Below, piece by piece: positions 25,852 to 38,231 of a DNA stretch of 64,000 nt. Below the pieces are notes generated by a model. It ran no database searches. It was not told where the DNA came from and saw only the letters and a list, made by a program, of their open reading frames with translations. The position numbers and the translations under genes are program-made. The number at the start of each line of letters is the position of its first letter. Position 1 is the stretch's first letter. The stretch covers positions 15,273,496 through 15,337,495 of the forward strand of contig NC_050468.1 of the NCBI RefSeq assembly GCF_013373865.1, given 5' to 3'. Source of the stretch: Monomorium pharaonis. Lineage: Eukaryota; Arthropoda; Insecta; Hymenoptera; Formicidae.

Positions 25852-25872
25852 TTTTTTTTTTTTTTTTTTTTT
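25852..25872. repeat. T21 homopolymer
   Basis: Uninterrupted run of 21 T following the trinucleotide tract; prone to assembly and length error. Confidence 0.95.
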
Positions 25873-25990
25873 CAACCTTATCGGATACGGATAACTCTTT
25901 CCTATATGGACGGGTGCTTTACCGCCAATGCGGATTGTGCTTTCCATATCACGTACACACACGCACGCGCGCGCAGTCGAATCCAAACGT

Positions 25991-27400
25991 TTTTGTTATT
26001 CGGGCTCTCCTGCCAGTACATCCCCCTTTCTTTTTCTTCTTGTTCCGAAAGAACAAGAAATACAATCGTTCATAACATTAGATTTTTATCGCGAACGTTT
26101 TTTATCGCGTCGTTCGGCGCGATAGTATCACAAGCACCGGCTATACTTACTTACTACGTGCTCCGCGTGCTTCCATACCTCGATCTAACGTAACAGAGCT
26201 CGCACCAGATATTATCGTTTTTTGAGAGTTTGCCGTTCTCGCGCGAAATGGCATCGCCACCAAATCGAAAAATCCCTTCCGATAACCAAGACCCACAGAA
26301 AATGCCCTTTATATTTCTGACATAAGCGATGAGATTGTCCGTTCACATTTAAAAAAAAAAGGTTTGATGATAGCTACCGAATGAATGAAATAATATGTCA
26401 ATTAAATATTTGATTAATATAGCTAAAAAATATTTTACCAATATTTAGCAAAAATTCAGTAATAGATACTTTCTAAATATTAACCATAGAAGACAAATGC
26501 GGGATGCATTATCACCCTAAACGAAATTCGAACTATCTTTTTTTTCTTACGTTTTTCGTGTTTTTTTTTTTGCTTTAAATGGATTTTTTAATACTTCTCT
26601 GACAAACAAAACACGTGTTTATATACATTATCATTTTCTTTATAAAAAACGAAGAATATAATTTACTTAATTATTATGTATGCCATTGGTAGAAAGGATT
26701 GAGACATCCGAGAAGTTTGACGTTTTACTTCGCTTTTGTCTTTAAAGATAGGCAAATTCAGTTTTGTTTGTCTTTTAGGGTCAAATTTAATTCAGACGTC
26801 TTATTTCACTCCGTATTCTTTTCTAAATTTGAATCAGTGAAATCTTAGTATTCTGCTACATTTATAATTATAATCATCACAGTGATTACTTACTGTCTTT
26901 CAATAATTCTCATTGAGAGAGGAGGGGGAAGGTACTGACCACACACACTTACTGTCACTGACAACACTGCATATATCTCTGATTGATATAATTATAAGAA
27001 CAGCATTAAATGCAGGTTTTTCAATGACTAATACATTGATTACGATTTAGAGAGTTGGAACTATTACCAAATTATTTTTTTAGTGCAGATGTATTCCTTG
27101 AATTTGGAAAGTAATATCAAAGTTTCAAAAATACTTGAAATAAGATTATTTCAAACTTTTAAACGTAGTTTTTCTATGAAAATCAAGTTTGGAATTAACA
27201 TCTAGGATTATAAATTCAATTTATGTATTTTCTGTTACTCTGGGGAGATTTTTTTATTGAATTTAATTGCGTGAAAGAAGCTTACCTTCTATTTTTTTAA
27301 TAACTCTTTCGTAATAAATATATTGTTAGAGCATAAGTCAACTGTGTGACAAAATCTTGAAATTATCTCTTCAAATATTATTTCACATTTAATAAATATG
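25991..27400. other. Mostly AT-rich stretch, no gene seen
   Basis: GC-richer up to about 26330, then AT-rich. An AT-rich segment at about 26400-26490 resembles the inverted repeat at 27.9 kb (shared ATATTTAG-type words). Nothing else is supported. Confidence 0.45.
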
Positions 27401-27409
27401 AAATGTTGC

Positions 27410-27715
27410 TGACTCGATTGTCAGACTTGCAAATTATAAATGGAGGCGCGATTCGTTTTACACGCTTTTCGCGACCGCAGTACGATGAAGCTGTCCCTGC
27501 GGCAGTTCGGAAACCCATGAACCAGGACTGCTGTTCCCGACATTCGCTTTCGATAACCTGCCGAATAACGTCGAACCTTAGATTAAAACATTCCGCGCCA
27601 TTCGTTCGATCCCTCCCTCACTCCTTTCCCTCCCTCACTGTCGCCCCTTCCAACCGAGGAGCCCCTAGATTAAAACACGAGCTTGATCGGTCTGACTCTG
27701 TGTGATTGAAGGTTG
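27410..27715. other. GC-richer patch, no gene supported
   Basis: A 100-codon + frame (27403-27705) spans this block. It has no recognisable domain and sits in GC-richer DNA with C-runs. It is treated as a chance frame. Confidence 0.3.
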
Positions 27716-27925
27716 AAGATAGAAGGTTGAAGGGAGAGTGAAAATAAAGCGATGGTCGAATTGCGGTTGTATATGCATGAAAAACATTAATGCCATCTGC
27801 TACAGATGCATTTAGTGGTCAAAGGTCTTTGTGATACACGTATTTAAAAAAACGTACATTGGAAAAAGAGTTTAGTAATATTTGATTGAGCTTAGATACC
27901 AGTTACTAATCTTTGGTGAAATATT

Positions 27926-28046
27926 TTCAATATTCAGGTAATATAAACTAAATATTTAGTAATATTTAGTAATCGTTTGATAATTATTTAGTAACAGATT
28001 GGTTACTGTTATTATATTTGATTACTAAATATTTGGTTATATTGAA
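27926..28046. repeat. AT-rich imperfect inverted repeat
   Basis: The 14-base word AAATATTTAGTAAT (27950-27963) has its exact complement at 28021-28034. Weaker complementarity extends outward (CAATAT near 27928 with ATATTG near 28040). The word partly repeats in tandem at 27961-27973. This may be a degenerate MITE. Confidence 0.45.
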
Positions 28047-29480
28047 ATAATAAAACATTTAATTGAAATTATTTCATTAAATCTTAATTATTACAAAAAT
28101 TGTTTCAATATACCTACTTTTTGCTTACATTATTAAGAGTATACATATGTCAGAAATTTTAATTACGTTAGCAATATTTTACTTACCTATTCCAGTATTT
28201 GATTTTAATATATAACATCGAAGAAAAGTTTCACTTTGTGCGTTCGCCAATAGTAAAAGAATTAATAAGAATAGACATATTTTGCAAAGTTTTATTTCCA
28301 AAGTTTTGGATGAAAACGTAGAGAGCGACACAGTTATTCAACAATATGAATGAATAGACAAATTCTGTAAGAGAGAATTTGGAGATAATTCGAGATAGAC
28401 GCGTTGGATCATGGGATGTACGCGATGTGGGGAAGAGAATCCCTTTTGACGAGGTGAGCCCAGTCGAATGCGTGCTGTTCGTTGATAACAGCCAGACCAT
28501 GTTTCGTAAAATCCGAGAGATTCGACTTTCCCATTTCGGCACGAAGACACGTCACAAGGAGGCATTAGTCGTTTAGGGAGAATGACAGATCAATTTGACG
28601 GTGATATTACGAGGATAAGACTTGACATTCCTGTAATATAAATCGTTCATATTGGTTCTTATTAAATTTGAGAGCAGACCAGAGCAGAACAGAGAGTATC
28701 GGAGGGAACAAAGTACTCTGTGAAGTTAAGGAGAATTTGCATAAGAGACTTTTGGAAGTAAAGCTACGATTTTATGTCAATTATGTTTTTATAATTCCAA
28801 GATATAGACATGTGATATCTGAAAAAAAATTGAGCACATAGTATTGTTTACTTTCTTCTTATATATATATTACCTTACGTAGAGTGAAAACGTAACACAT
28901 TATTAATATAGATACATTAAAAAAATGACTTCTTTAGATTACTTCTATTTATTTTATTAGAAAAACACTTGATTTATTTTTACTTTTAATAAAAGATTTT
29001 AGTAACAAATTATAATTAAAAGGAAGTTAAATTTCTATTCAAAGAGTTATAAATAATTATTACATAAGTGAGATATATTATTAATTATGCATAAATCACC
29101 AACAAATAATGTATCATGAAACTACTTGACTTTAGAAGTAATAATTTAACATACACAAATATTTGTGCAGTTTATTATAGAATCAAATTTTCCTGCAATT
29201 TTGCATTGCTAGATTTATCTAGTTGCTCTCTGTATTTTGCACACACATGTCAACCTGGTTGCCAACTATAGCGGCACCGATGTAGCTTCAGGATTCCACG
29301 AGCGAGCTTCTGCTCGTTGTCTGCCGGAGGTCTGTCCGCTGGAAAGATAGACATTGCCCGGATGTCTGCGGATCCGGTATCCGGCTTTCCGGTATGTCCG
29401 GCTGCCGAGCCTGCCGGAGTGCATTGGTATGCGACGAGGTGGCGCGCGAACGGCCTGCGAAGTGTTGCTTTGGTATGTCG

Positions 29481-29482
<2 letters not shown>
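28047..29482. other. AT-rich stretch, then a short GC-rich patch
   Basis: No gene seen. Bases 28200-28600 have overlapping frames on both strands, with a GAG-GTGAGC donor-like site at 28453. Bases 29270-29480 are GC-rich just before the (TG)16 tract. Confidence 0.45.

Positions 29483-29514
<32 letters not shown>
29483..29514. repeat. (TG)16 microsatellite
   Basis: Uninterrupted TG dinucleotide repeat of 32 bases, followed by TATGTG. Confidence 0.95.
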
Positions 29515-29521
<7 letters not shown>

Positions 29522-30039
29522 CTGTACAGCTCCGAATTGATCTATTTACTTATCTATTTACTTCTGCACTTGCTTAGCGTCTTCTCGAATCATCGATAAT
29601 TTAGCATCTTAGATTGAGTGACATAATAAGGATATGATAAAAGTTATGCTCTACTCAGATTGACATGATTGGCAACCGTTAGAAGGGAAACTGAGATTGG
29701 TAAACTCGTGATTTTTCTTACGTTAATAATTAAGCAATATTTTCTTGAATTTTAATTACTTTTCAAATACACGATACTTGAGAAAGCTGACTTTAAGATA
29801 AAATTATTTACAACAAATTACTGAAAATATCTAAAATATTTAAGAAACATCTTTCTTCTCATGTGATGATTTCAAAAATTCTCTGCAAAACGACTCACCG
29901 TCCTGAAAAAGTAAAATACCATGGCATGGAAATAGCATTTTTGCGATTCGTATACGTGAGAATATGCTCGTTAATTCTATCGAAGATACGTAGGTAATAA
30001 ATTTGTCTTAGACAGCGACAGTTCTCGGGATACCCGGCA

Positions 30040-30900
30040 CTTTGTGAGTGAAGACGCGGGAATTCGAGGTAAGGTACTTCCCGCACGTGTGCGGAGTCCG
30101 ACACCCCGAACTCCGTAGACAGATGGGGTAATTACTGCGAGGTGTGCTGATAGCGCACGGCCTCACCGACCTCAGGTTGAGGCTGAGCCCACGAAAGCAC
30201 CTTCCGCACGCCCTGGAACCTACCTACCTATCTCGCCGCCCTTTGTCATAAGATGGACCGCGTGGGTTCTAAAAGCATCGGTAAATGAGATTCGTATCCC
30301 ACGAGTTTTTTCCGACATGCGTTTTTATGCTGACGGTGACTTCCGCGACGAGAATTCGGAAAATTCATGTCGCTCCGAAAGTGACCGACTTTGTTCGCAA
30401 AGTTGATTAAGAGCGCATTTGAGTACACGGCAACAAGGTTGTAAGGAGAGAATATAAAGCTCGTGAAAGTCGCTTTGAAACGTTTTACCTTCATGTTTCC
30501 ACGGAAATAAAGTATAGCCAGCCGGAAACTACTAGCGCGTCACGGCAACGAGAGCGTATGATTATGTTGGGCTTGTACTCCTGCGTTCTTATATTTTTTA
30601 TAAGCGAGCGACACGGCTCGACGCGCTTTAGACTTTTCCAACGAATTAGTGCCTTCCGTGGACCCTCGTAATTGATGGTAGCCATGAACTTCCGGACGTT
30701 CCGAGATTTCGTCGTGACGGAGCACGTATTTTCCTCCCGGATCCTCGTCGTTTTTCCCTTCTTGCACCATCGCTGCACGTCGCGGCCGCTGAGCATGGAG
30801 CTCCCCCGAGATGGCGAACACGCGCCACGAATTATTAAGGAGCCTTGCAATTAGCGGCTACTCTGCCAGTTAGTTAATCGTAGTATGCGGTGAGCGCGCC
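30040..30900. promoter_or_regulatory. GC-rich patch with local hairpins
   Basis: GC/CpG-rich DNA. Two adjacent potential stem-loops lie at 30139-30164 (GAGG/CCTC and TGTGC/GCGCA with loop TGATA) and 30170-30182 (CCTCA/TGAGG, 3-base loop). Minus-strand frames at 30491-30850 and 30540-30821 overlap a plus frame at 30672-30854 and are treated as chance. I compared the block with the small nuclear, 5S and signal-recognition RNAs that I know and saw no match. Confidence 0.25.
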
Positions 30901-31640
30901 TAGGGACCGGATCTCTCAACTAGGAGAGAATATATAAGAGGACGTCTATTCGCGTCTGTCGAAATGCTCAGCTCTGCTAAAGTACGACCAAGTGATCCGC
31001 CATATTCGTGAACCCGAAATTAAATTATTTCTGTAAGAAGGCTCTTAACTTTTATTCAGCTTTTGAAATGAAGTAAAGGGAAAAAAATCTTTTTTTCGTA
31101 TTTTTCTTTGATTCAAAAGAATCTAAACGATTTTATACTTAAACCTAGTTAAATTTCAAATTCAGAAATTTCCTATTTAATTACAATACATTGCTTCTCT
31201 CGCCCTTTCTCTTTTTCTATCTCTCTGTTATTATTTCATTTTACTTTACACATTTTAATTGTAATACTTTATAGTCATTAATAATAGTCATATCTGCAAC
31301 TTGTTAGACTTATAAATTGGAAAATTTTTTTAAGTAATAAGGTCTATATTAAAATCTGTGTGTATGTGTGTGTAAATTTTTCTTATAATTATAAGTAGGC
31401 AGCCATATATCCTTATAAAAATAAATAGGTATATGTATATTAATAAAATTTAATTAGTGCTAAGTGAGTGATGGAAAACTAAATTTTTAATTTTTGAACA
31501 ATTACACGTTTATATCTTTCTTCCTTTCCGTTTTCTGAAGAATTATCAATTCTCCCGATACTTTAGTAGATCAATAAATTCACCCACAAGAAATTCTTCT
31601 TTCGACAGCAATTGAAATGTGAGTGAGGTAACCACTTCCC
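30901..31640. other. AT-rich stretch, no gene seen
   Basis: Nothing recognisable beyond a short imperfect TG run at about 31360. Confidence 0.5.
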
Positions 31641-32370
31641 TGTTAGAATTCGTTCATCTTCGCGCGTCGATGGCGGATGAAGACGGTGCAATTCCCACGG
31701 CGCTAAACCCGGTGACCATTCACGCGGCCAAGTTTTCACCTACGAACGACATATCGTGACCATCGAGATCGTCTCCGTGCCGTTTCATCCGGGGTGTTCG
31801 TGCGCACAGCCATATAACTGCGGAATCTGAAATTTACGATCGGCCCGCCGTCCGTATAAATGCCGCCCGGTAATCGTATTCATAAGTATGCCCACGGAGC
31901 TCTGGTGTGGATAGTCGAGTGAGCAGGAGGGGCAGGTGTCCCCGATCTCACGGCGGGTGTTGCTTCGTAGAAATGCGATGCGAGACCCGGAACATTGCCC
32001 GGGTGGCGGAAGGGTAGAGATACGTCGTGTTACGCGGGGCGGGCAAGGATACAGGACAACACAAAACTATGGGGGAAAGAGAAAGGATGAGCGTGAGTAG
32101 GAGTAAGTGAAGGGGGAGGGAAGAGAGAAAGAGAGGGATTGAGGAAAACACAGCGGGGATGATAGGAGTCGAGAGAAGGGACCCGTTGTATAACCTGAGA
32201 AATACAGGCTGCAGTACGCGGGCATATACCTACAAAGGACTAAAACGGAGGGCCGACGGGTGGCCCTTGATTACCGCATAAATTAGCCTCTGTTTAGTTG
32301 CAAACGGACTGTCGCTACCGTTTGTTAGAAATACGAAAGCGAGAGAGTCTCTGAAACATCGCGGGATGGG
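31640..32370. promoter_or_regulatory. GC-rich patch
   Basis: GC/CpG-rich block followed by a purine-rich strand (32040-32170). A minus frame of 67 codons (31948-32151) is Leu/Ser/Pro-rich because it reads the complement of that purine run. No gene is supported. Confidence 0.2.
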
Positions 32371-34644
32371 ATACGAATTCGTGTACGCTACATCGCGTGT
32401 TAGTTACACAATGAATCTTAGAGATAATTAGAACGACTATTGTTATTGTGTATGTGTGTGTTATCAAATCCTCATGTATCCCCGTGTATTACGATACACC
32501 CTTTCTCGCACATTCTTTAAGCGATTACCAGTCTCGGCAATTGCGATATCACGTACATAATTATCGCAGTTTCTTTTGTAATTGTGCAATATAACTATCG
32601 TCTTACGTAATTTATGTTTAAATTAGAAAGATTACATCAGCACTTGACGAAGTTTTACTATTTTGTTTCGAGAACGTTAAAATAAACATATAAGAACTGT
32701 TCTGCAGCTGAAAGTATTGGCCTAGCACGCGGGTGCCATCATAAAATAGTAAGTACGATGGTTGTTTGGAAAGTTGAAAAGTTCTGCGAATGTGAATATA
32801 TGTATAGATAAGAAAATTATTTACATGATTTTGTCGCACCATCTTTTATAACGTCACTGCACTTTTATTTATGCAAATATACTTTGAATTGTTATTTTGC
32901 ATATTGATTAATAATTATTTTTATTTGTGTCTGGAGTATCTATACTAAAAAAAATCTGAGTCTATTCTTTCCCCGTTTTCACGCAATCTTGAGTGACGGT
33001 GCTTTCTCCTTTTTTCTTTTACAGTTATGCAAACACCTTCAGACGATAATATTTCTTTCTTTTTTTACAGAACACTTTGATAACAGCACGATCTTCTAAC
33101 TTTTTTATTTTTTAAAAACATTAAACGAACATTTACTCTCACTGTTGCAAAAACGAACATCTTGTCAGAATAAAATAGAATTTTTTCCAGTGAGAGAAAT
33201 ATTATAAAAGATGGCGCGACGAAATCATGCAAATAATTTTTCTCGCTACATTATCTAATATATATATATACTCACTTGCAAAATTGTTCACAAACATCTC
33301 TTTAAAACAAAATAGTAGCAAACTATTTATGTCTATAAACTTTTTTATTTTATTCTTTTTATTTGACTATATACATTAATATTAAAATACAAGGTAATAC
33401 ATTTAAAAATAAAGGTTCCATTTTCGTACTTATCACTACTATTTCTTGTAATTTAGAACTTAACTTGAATAATAAAAAGAATGAACATCGAGATTTTTCC
33501 CGATGTTCATTCTCAATGTCTCTCTAATAAAAGACTGTAGATGATGAGTGTTATTTAACAAGAGTACACATAATCTATTAAATGTGTCCATTTTATCTTC
33601 CCGTTCGGGAGATATTTTTAATTCTTTCTTTAATTACACTTATAAAATCTCTATAACATGTAATTATATATAAAACTATAAAATTAAATATATAAAGCTA
33701 TAAAAATTAATATTTTATTGCTATTTTTTTTAAGAGATAGGTCGTTTTAAAGTAGCCCTATGTTTTCGTTTAACACCATATAAAAAAAGGGCAATAAAGT
33801 ACAAACATATGTGAATACGAATACTAATTAATTAAGAAAATAATGATTGCACTAGCAACATATAATCAGTATCATATGCTTTCCAATATTATACAAGATA
33901 TGTAGAAATACGTAAACTTGATGTCTTTACTATAAAAGATCGTGAAAAACCTCCTTCTTCATCGCGTAATTTATGCGAACGTACCTCTTTCTCGATGCAA
34001 CAATTGCATTGATTAACATTGATTCGGTACCCGAAAGCTTTCCTATGAAAATGCAGTTGTGTAGAAACCGCGCGAAAATAATTTCGCCTCTCTATTACGA
34101 AGGGACAGCCAAACACGCTTGCCAAGTGGTCTCTCTATCATTGCTCTCGCGTATAATATATGCACGCGTGCGGTATACATACACGGAGGGGAGGGTGAAG
34201 TTCGATTGTACTAAACGTACAATCCGTGGACAATGTACCTGGCGGTCAGCCAACAAACCTGGCCATTGTCCGGGCTACCTCCCGTGCGCCCTATATCAGA
34301 TTCCTCGGTGTATGAGCGCGCTTCTGCCGGAAGAGCTCCGATCCTGAAATTTCATAGTGACCGGAGAAAGAGGGAGACAAAGAGAGGAGAAATGAGAGAA
34401 TTGCGGAGCAAGCGATTTATTCGAATCGCTGGTTTATTCGAGCCTTCAAGCGGCGACGATCGAAGTTTTCCGTCCACCTATGCCTCATCTTTGTCCTGAT
34501 TCTCGACAATTTCGTACGTGGAGTTTCCGGACACAGGAGCCATTGTCCGTTTTAACGGCTTATTCTTCCACCGGCCGTGGATATATTACGGTAAACTAGA
34601 AGAAAGCATTGTGGGTCGCGCAAGAGGCTGTCCAGCAAAAAATA

Positions 34645-34649
<5 letters not shown>
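32371..34649. other. Mostly AT-rich stretch, small hairpin
   Basis: Acceptor-like tracts end at about 33024 and 33070 without exon-like DNA after them. A perfect 13-bp stem (33478-33490 with 33501-33513, 10-base loop) is present. GC-richer DNA at 34000-34600 holds overlapping chance frames (33973-34347, 34233-34499). Confidence 0.45.

Positions 34650-34688
<39 letters not shown>
34650..34688. repeat. (AT)n microsatellite
   Basis: A 39-base AT dinucleotide tract directly beside the MITE at 34695. Confidence 0.95.
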
Positions 34689-34690
<2 letters not shown>

Positions 34691-34694
34691 TATA

Positions 34695-34889
34695 TAGAGA
34701 AAGCCCGGGCAAGAAGAAACATCGCTATTTTTCGACTACAACAGATAGATAATTAACGATAGATAATTAAATAAAAAGAATAATGATTCAATATAACACT
34801 GGATTCTTAGAATATGGTGAAAACAGAAGATTTCTACTCATTCAAAATGCGAGAAATAGCGATGTCTTTTCTTGCCCGGGCTTCCCCTG
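34695..34889. mobile_element. 195-bp MITE with 40-bp terminal inverted repeats, TA-flanked
   Basis: Terminal repeats at 34695-34734 and 34850-34889 match at about 34 of 40 positions. The shared core is AAGCCCGGGCAAGAA, then ACATCGCTATTT. The right end reads outward as CAGGGG, and TA flanks the element on both sides (34693-34694 and 34890-34891), as in Tc1/mariner-type insertion. The left TA lies next to an AT microsatellite, so it is weak evidence by itself. The 115-base interior has no coding capacity. This is a non-autonomous DNA transposon; the superfamily is inferred only from the TA. Confidence 0.8.
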
Positions 34890-34891
34890 TA

Positions 34892-37800
34892 CACGAATTC
34901 GGTTGAAGAAAAATATATCGTGTGTTTGGAATGTTTTTGTACGTTGAAAGAATCTTCTACAAAATTATTTTAATTTATTACTACAAAATTTATGAAATTA
35001 TAGGAAATTATTTTTTTTAATAAAAGAACAAAAAATTTATCTTTTTTACAAAAGTAAATAATATGAAAGAAATGCGCCAATTCCAAGATTAAAAATAATA
35101 TTTATTATCGTAGCCTTAAAATTGAAAATTTCATGTCAACTAATGTCACTAAAGCAACGATTGAATGCGATTTTATAAGTCTGTGGAGTCGGTAAAAATA
35201 CAATCTGTACAATTTATTTATTAGCAATTAGCAAATATTAATAAATCTATAATAATACATTAAAAATATGTTGCAAGTAAATTAGCTCAATGAAATTCAA
35301 TACGTGCGATCTCACTTGCTCGCTCTTTCTCTCGCTCATTCTTTTCTTTGTAACTATGCTTTATCACTTTCTTGCTCTCTCAGTCTCAATATTTTTATCA
35401 TTTCCTTCAATGCGTACTATATTACTCATTTGCTCTTTCGCTTACTTTTTTGTTCTCTCTTTTATAGTATACTCACTCTGTCGATTGAGCTTAGTTAGAA
35501 CTTGATTGGTTCAACGGTTTTTGAAATCCGATAATCTTGGATACTCGCAAGTCGTCGGCACGAATCACTATCGTCTCTTGATAAATGGCATACTATTTTG
35601 CAATTTATACTTACATATCTTTTACAAAATACTTGTATAGAATAAAAACTACTAATAATTTTTAAATTCTATTCTTTTTATTAAAATATATATTTTTTTC
35701 TTGTTACGAAAAAAGGGAATTATGAAAAACAGAGGAACGCTAGCTCGCTATGTACTTTCGATAGAAATAAAATGGTGCCCGGTGTACCTGAATTTATTTG
35801 AGCACTGTGTTGTACATTGAGCGTTATGATTCTAAAATGTAAATTTAAGTATACCCTGCATTAATGTAATGTTTGCAGTCAATACGTTTGCTGCAATAAC
35901 ATGCTGATTTTCTATCATACGGAAAATTTTTATTTGCTACTGTATACATCGTACAGCTTTCCTTTTATCGTCTGATAAAATATCGAAGTCGATAATTAAT
36001 TTATGTTAATTTTTCCATGGATTTAAATGGACGGAGAAAAAGAAAGAGAGGAGAGGAGATGAACGTACCAACAGACGCGCGTAGTTTTTACGGAGAGTTA
36101 CGCGGTGAGCATTTTACGTGGTTAATGGCCTTTTACCGACCGTAACTTTATTCGGACGTTTTTGCAACGCGCACGCATGCACGGGAGTTGGAGGGTTCGT
36201 TAATTAAAATTTCGTACACGTGAATGCGGCCAATCGAATTCCACCGATGAATAAGCGGCTGCGAAATTGAGCGGCGATCATGCCGCGGCATATTTACACG
36301 CTCGATATTCCACCAATAGGGCTGTTGTTTCGCTTAACTTTATCAATGCCGATTGTTTATTTTGCGAAAGATGAGAGATCTTTACCCGTGTGTTATACAG
36401 TTACGAGCGAATATATGGATGAAATCGATAACATTTACGTTATCTTTCTTCTCAACGCTGTAAGATGCAATGGCATAATCAAACACAAATATGTACTGTA
36501 TAAAAGACGTGTTTGTGACGGTCCACGAGTTTCCAGACACATTCCATCTAAAGACGTGGTAACTTAATTCCTTCACGTTAGTTTGGTTGATGAGGATCTC
36601 GGAGTAAGTGTTGTAACACTTGACTGTTTGCAACTTTAGGAGCGCTTTATGAACACCACTGTGCAAATGTCTACACTTGCCGTATTGCGAGCAAAAATAG
36701 CATGAGAGGAAACGTAACATCGGAGAACTTTCCGATGTTATCAGACTGAGCTATTTACCAATTTTTTAAACGTCATGAATTTTATTGAACGCGTTTCATT
36801 GAAATAACTCGTTAAACGCACGGCCTTTGATGATTTTGACGTTTTCAATTATCACTCTTTACACCCCTTCCCCACCTACCTTTGTTCGATACCAAATACG
36901 ATCGTAGTTTGAAAATTAACGAGCTGTCATGAAAAAGTTCTTGAGTGAAGTTAGCATACGAGAGAGAAAAAGAGAAAGAGTGAGAGGTGGAAAGAGAGAG
37001 GGGAAAGTTAGCACCATGCAGCAAGCTCACTTTTCTGTACGGGCGTGCATGATGGAAGTGCGTGCGAGGGGTTTCAATGCACGTGCCGCGCAGGTGTTCG
37101 ACTGGCCGAATCGATTGAAACCAGGGCAGACAGGTAAATTAAGATTCGGCCGACGAACACTTACGCGTCTCGCGCCGATAATCGCCCTTCACAGTCTGCA
37201 AACGCGTGAATCGACATCGATTAAGCATGTATTTCCTCTATCAGCGAATTAATGTCCGTTTACTTTTTGAAAGTGGAAGATAAGGAAATCTTGGCATCGC
37301 AATTTTGCGTAATAATTTTTCTCTGCTGAGATACTCGCACAAAATGCTGGTACGAAGCAGACAGCTAAATTATTACTCTCTTTAGCAGAATTAGTTTGCA
37401 CGTACTTATTTACTATTAACAAATAATTACTAAGTTACACTTATTATTATTAAACATTAAGTTATTTTTTATGAGATGCTAGAAGAGAGAAAAGTACATG
37501 GAGAAAATTTTATGTCGAAAATAACTATAGTAAGCAATAAGCGCGGACACGGAAAGGAATTATAAAAAATTTTTATTTTGTTTTTCATCAAATTGCTATA
37601 GTATTTACACTATTCATAATATGATATAAATTTCTGAAAGTATTTATGGCCAGCGGCTGACTATCGTACATAGTAATTTTTTATATGAAATTTTCTCCGT
37701 GTATAAGTGATAATGTCGATATTGTAAATAATTCAATATTTTTGCAACAAGAATTATCACAGGAAATTTACCGAAACGTAACAGTTTTAAATGAAATAAC

Positions 37801-38169
37801 TACATGCGCTTTAGAACATTTTTTAAACGCAGCTCGTGTTGTATAACGCATTTTATTTTGATATTGCCTGTGAGAGTAATTTAATCTGAAAAAAAGATAT
37901 ATACACTTTGGCGTTTCAACGGATATTTGTGGTGTTCGTGGTTTATTCATTCGTTTCTCCATTTCCAGAACATTTGTTTACGTGCAAATATTCATTGGAT
38001 TAAAAATTGATCTTAGTAAATTAAATGCTTTTGTACACTAATTGTAATGGAAAAAAATAACTTTTTGAAATTGCTTTAACGTTTGATATGCATACAAATA
38101 GGTTATATATTAAATATGAGTATTTTTCCACTGATTTTGTAAAAAAATATCTTAAGAATTGCTTCATTA
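34892..38169. other. AT-rich stretch with GC-richer pieces, no gene supported
   Basis: GC-richer pieces lie at 36030-36300 and 36930-37250. In the latter a 107-codon + frame (36929-37252) contains a CAG-GTAAAT donor-like site at about 37133, after a purine-rich run at 36955-37010. A 10-bp stem (36715-36724 with 36731-36740) is present. No complete exon framework is seen. Confidence 0.4.
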
Positions 38170-38231
38170 AATTGCTGTTAAATTTTAATTTAATATCTCT
38201 AATTGCTGTTAAATTTTAATTTAATATCTCT
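38170..38231. repeat. Two-copy 31-bp tandem duplication
   Basis: Two identical 31-base units, 38170-38200 and 38201-38231, each beginning AATTGCTGTTAAATTTTAAT and ending ATATCTCT. The lack of divergence suggests a recent event or an assembly artefact. Confidence 0.85.

Noticed and set aside
25693..26193. 166-codon + frame, the longest in the window
   Set aside because: Its start is an Ala/Thr run from the GGC/GAC tract and its middle is a Phe run from T21; the rest has no recognisable motif.
28379..28576. + frame crossing a GAG-GTGAGC donor
   Set aside because: No acceptor or start signal precedes it, and a minus frame covers the same bases.
36929..37252. 107-codon + frame containing a CAG-GTAAAT donor-like site
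   Set aside because: The N-terminal half is a translated purine run, there is no acceptor ahead of it, and the donor is only moderate; too weak to call an exon.
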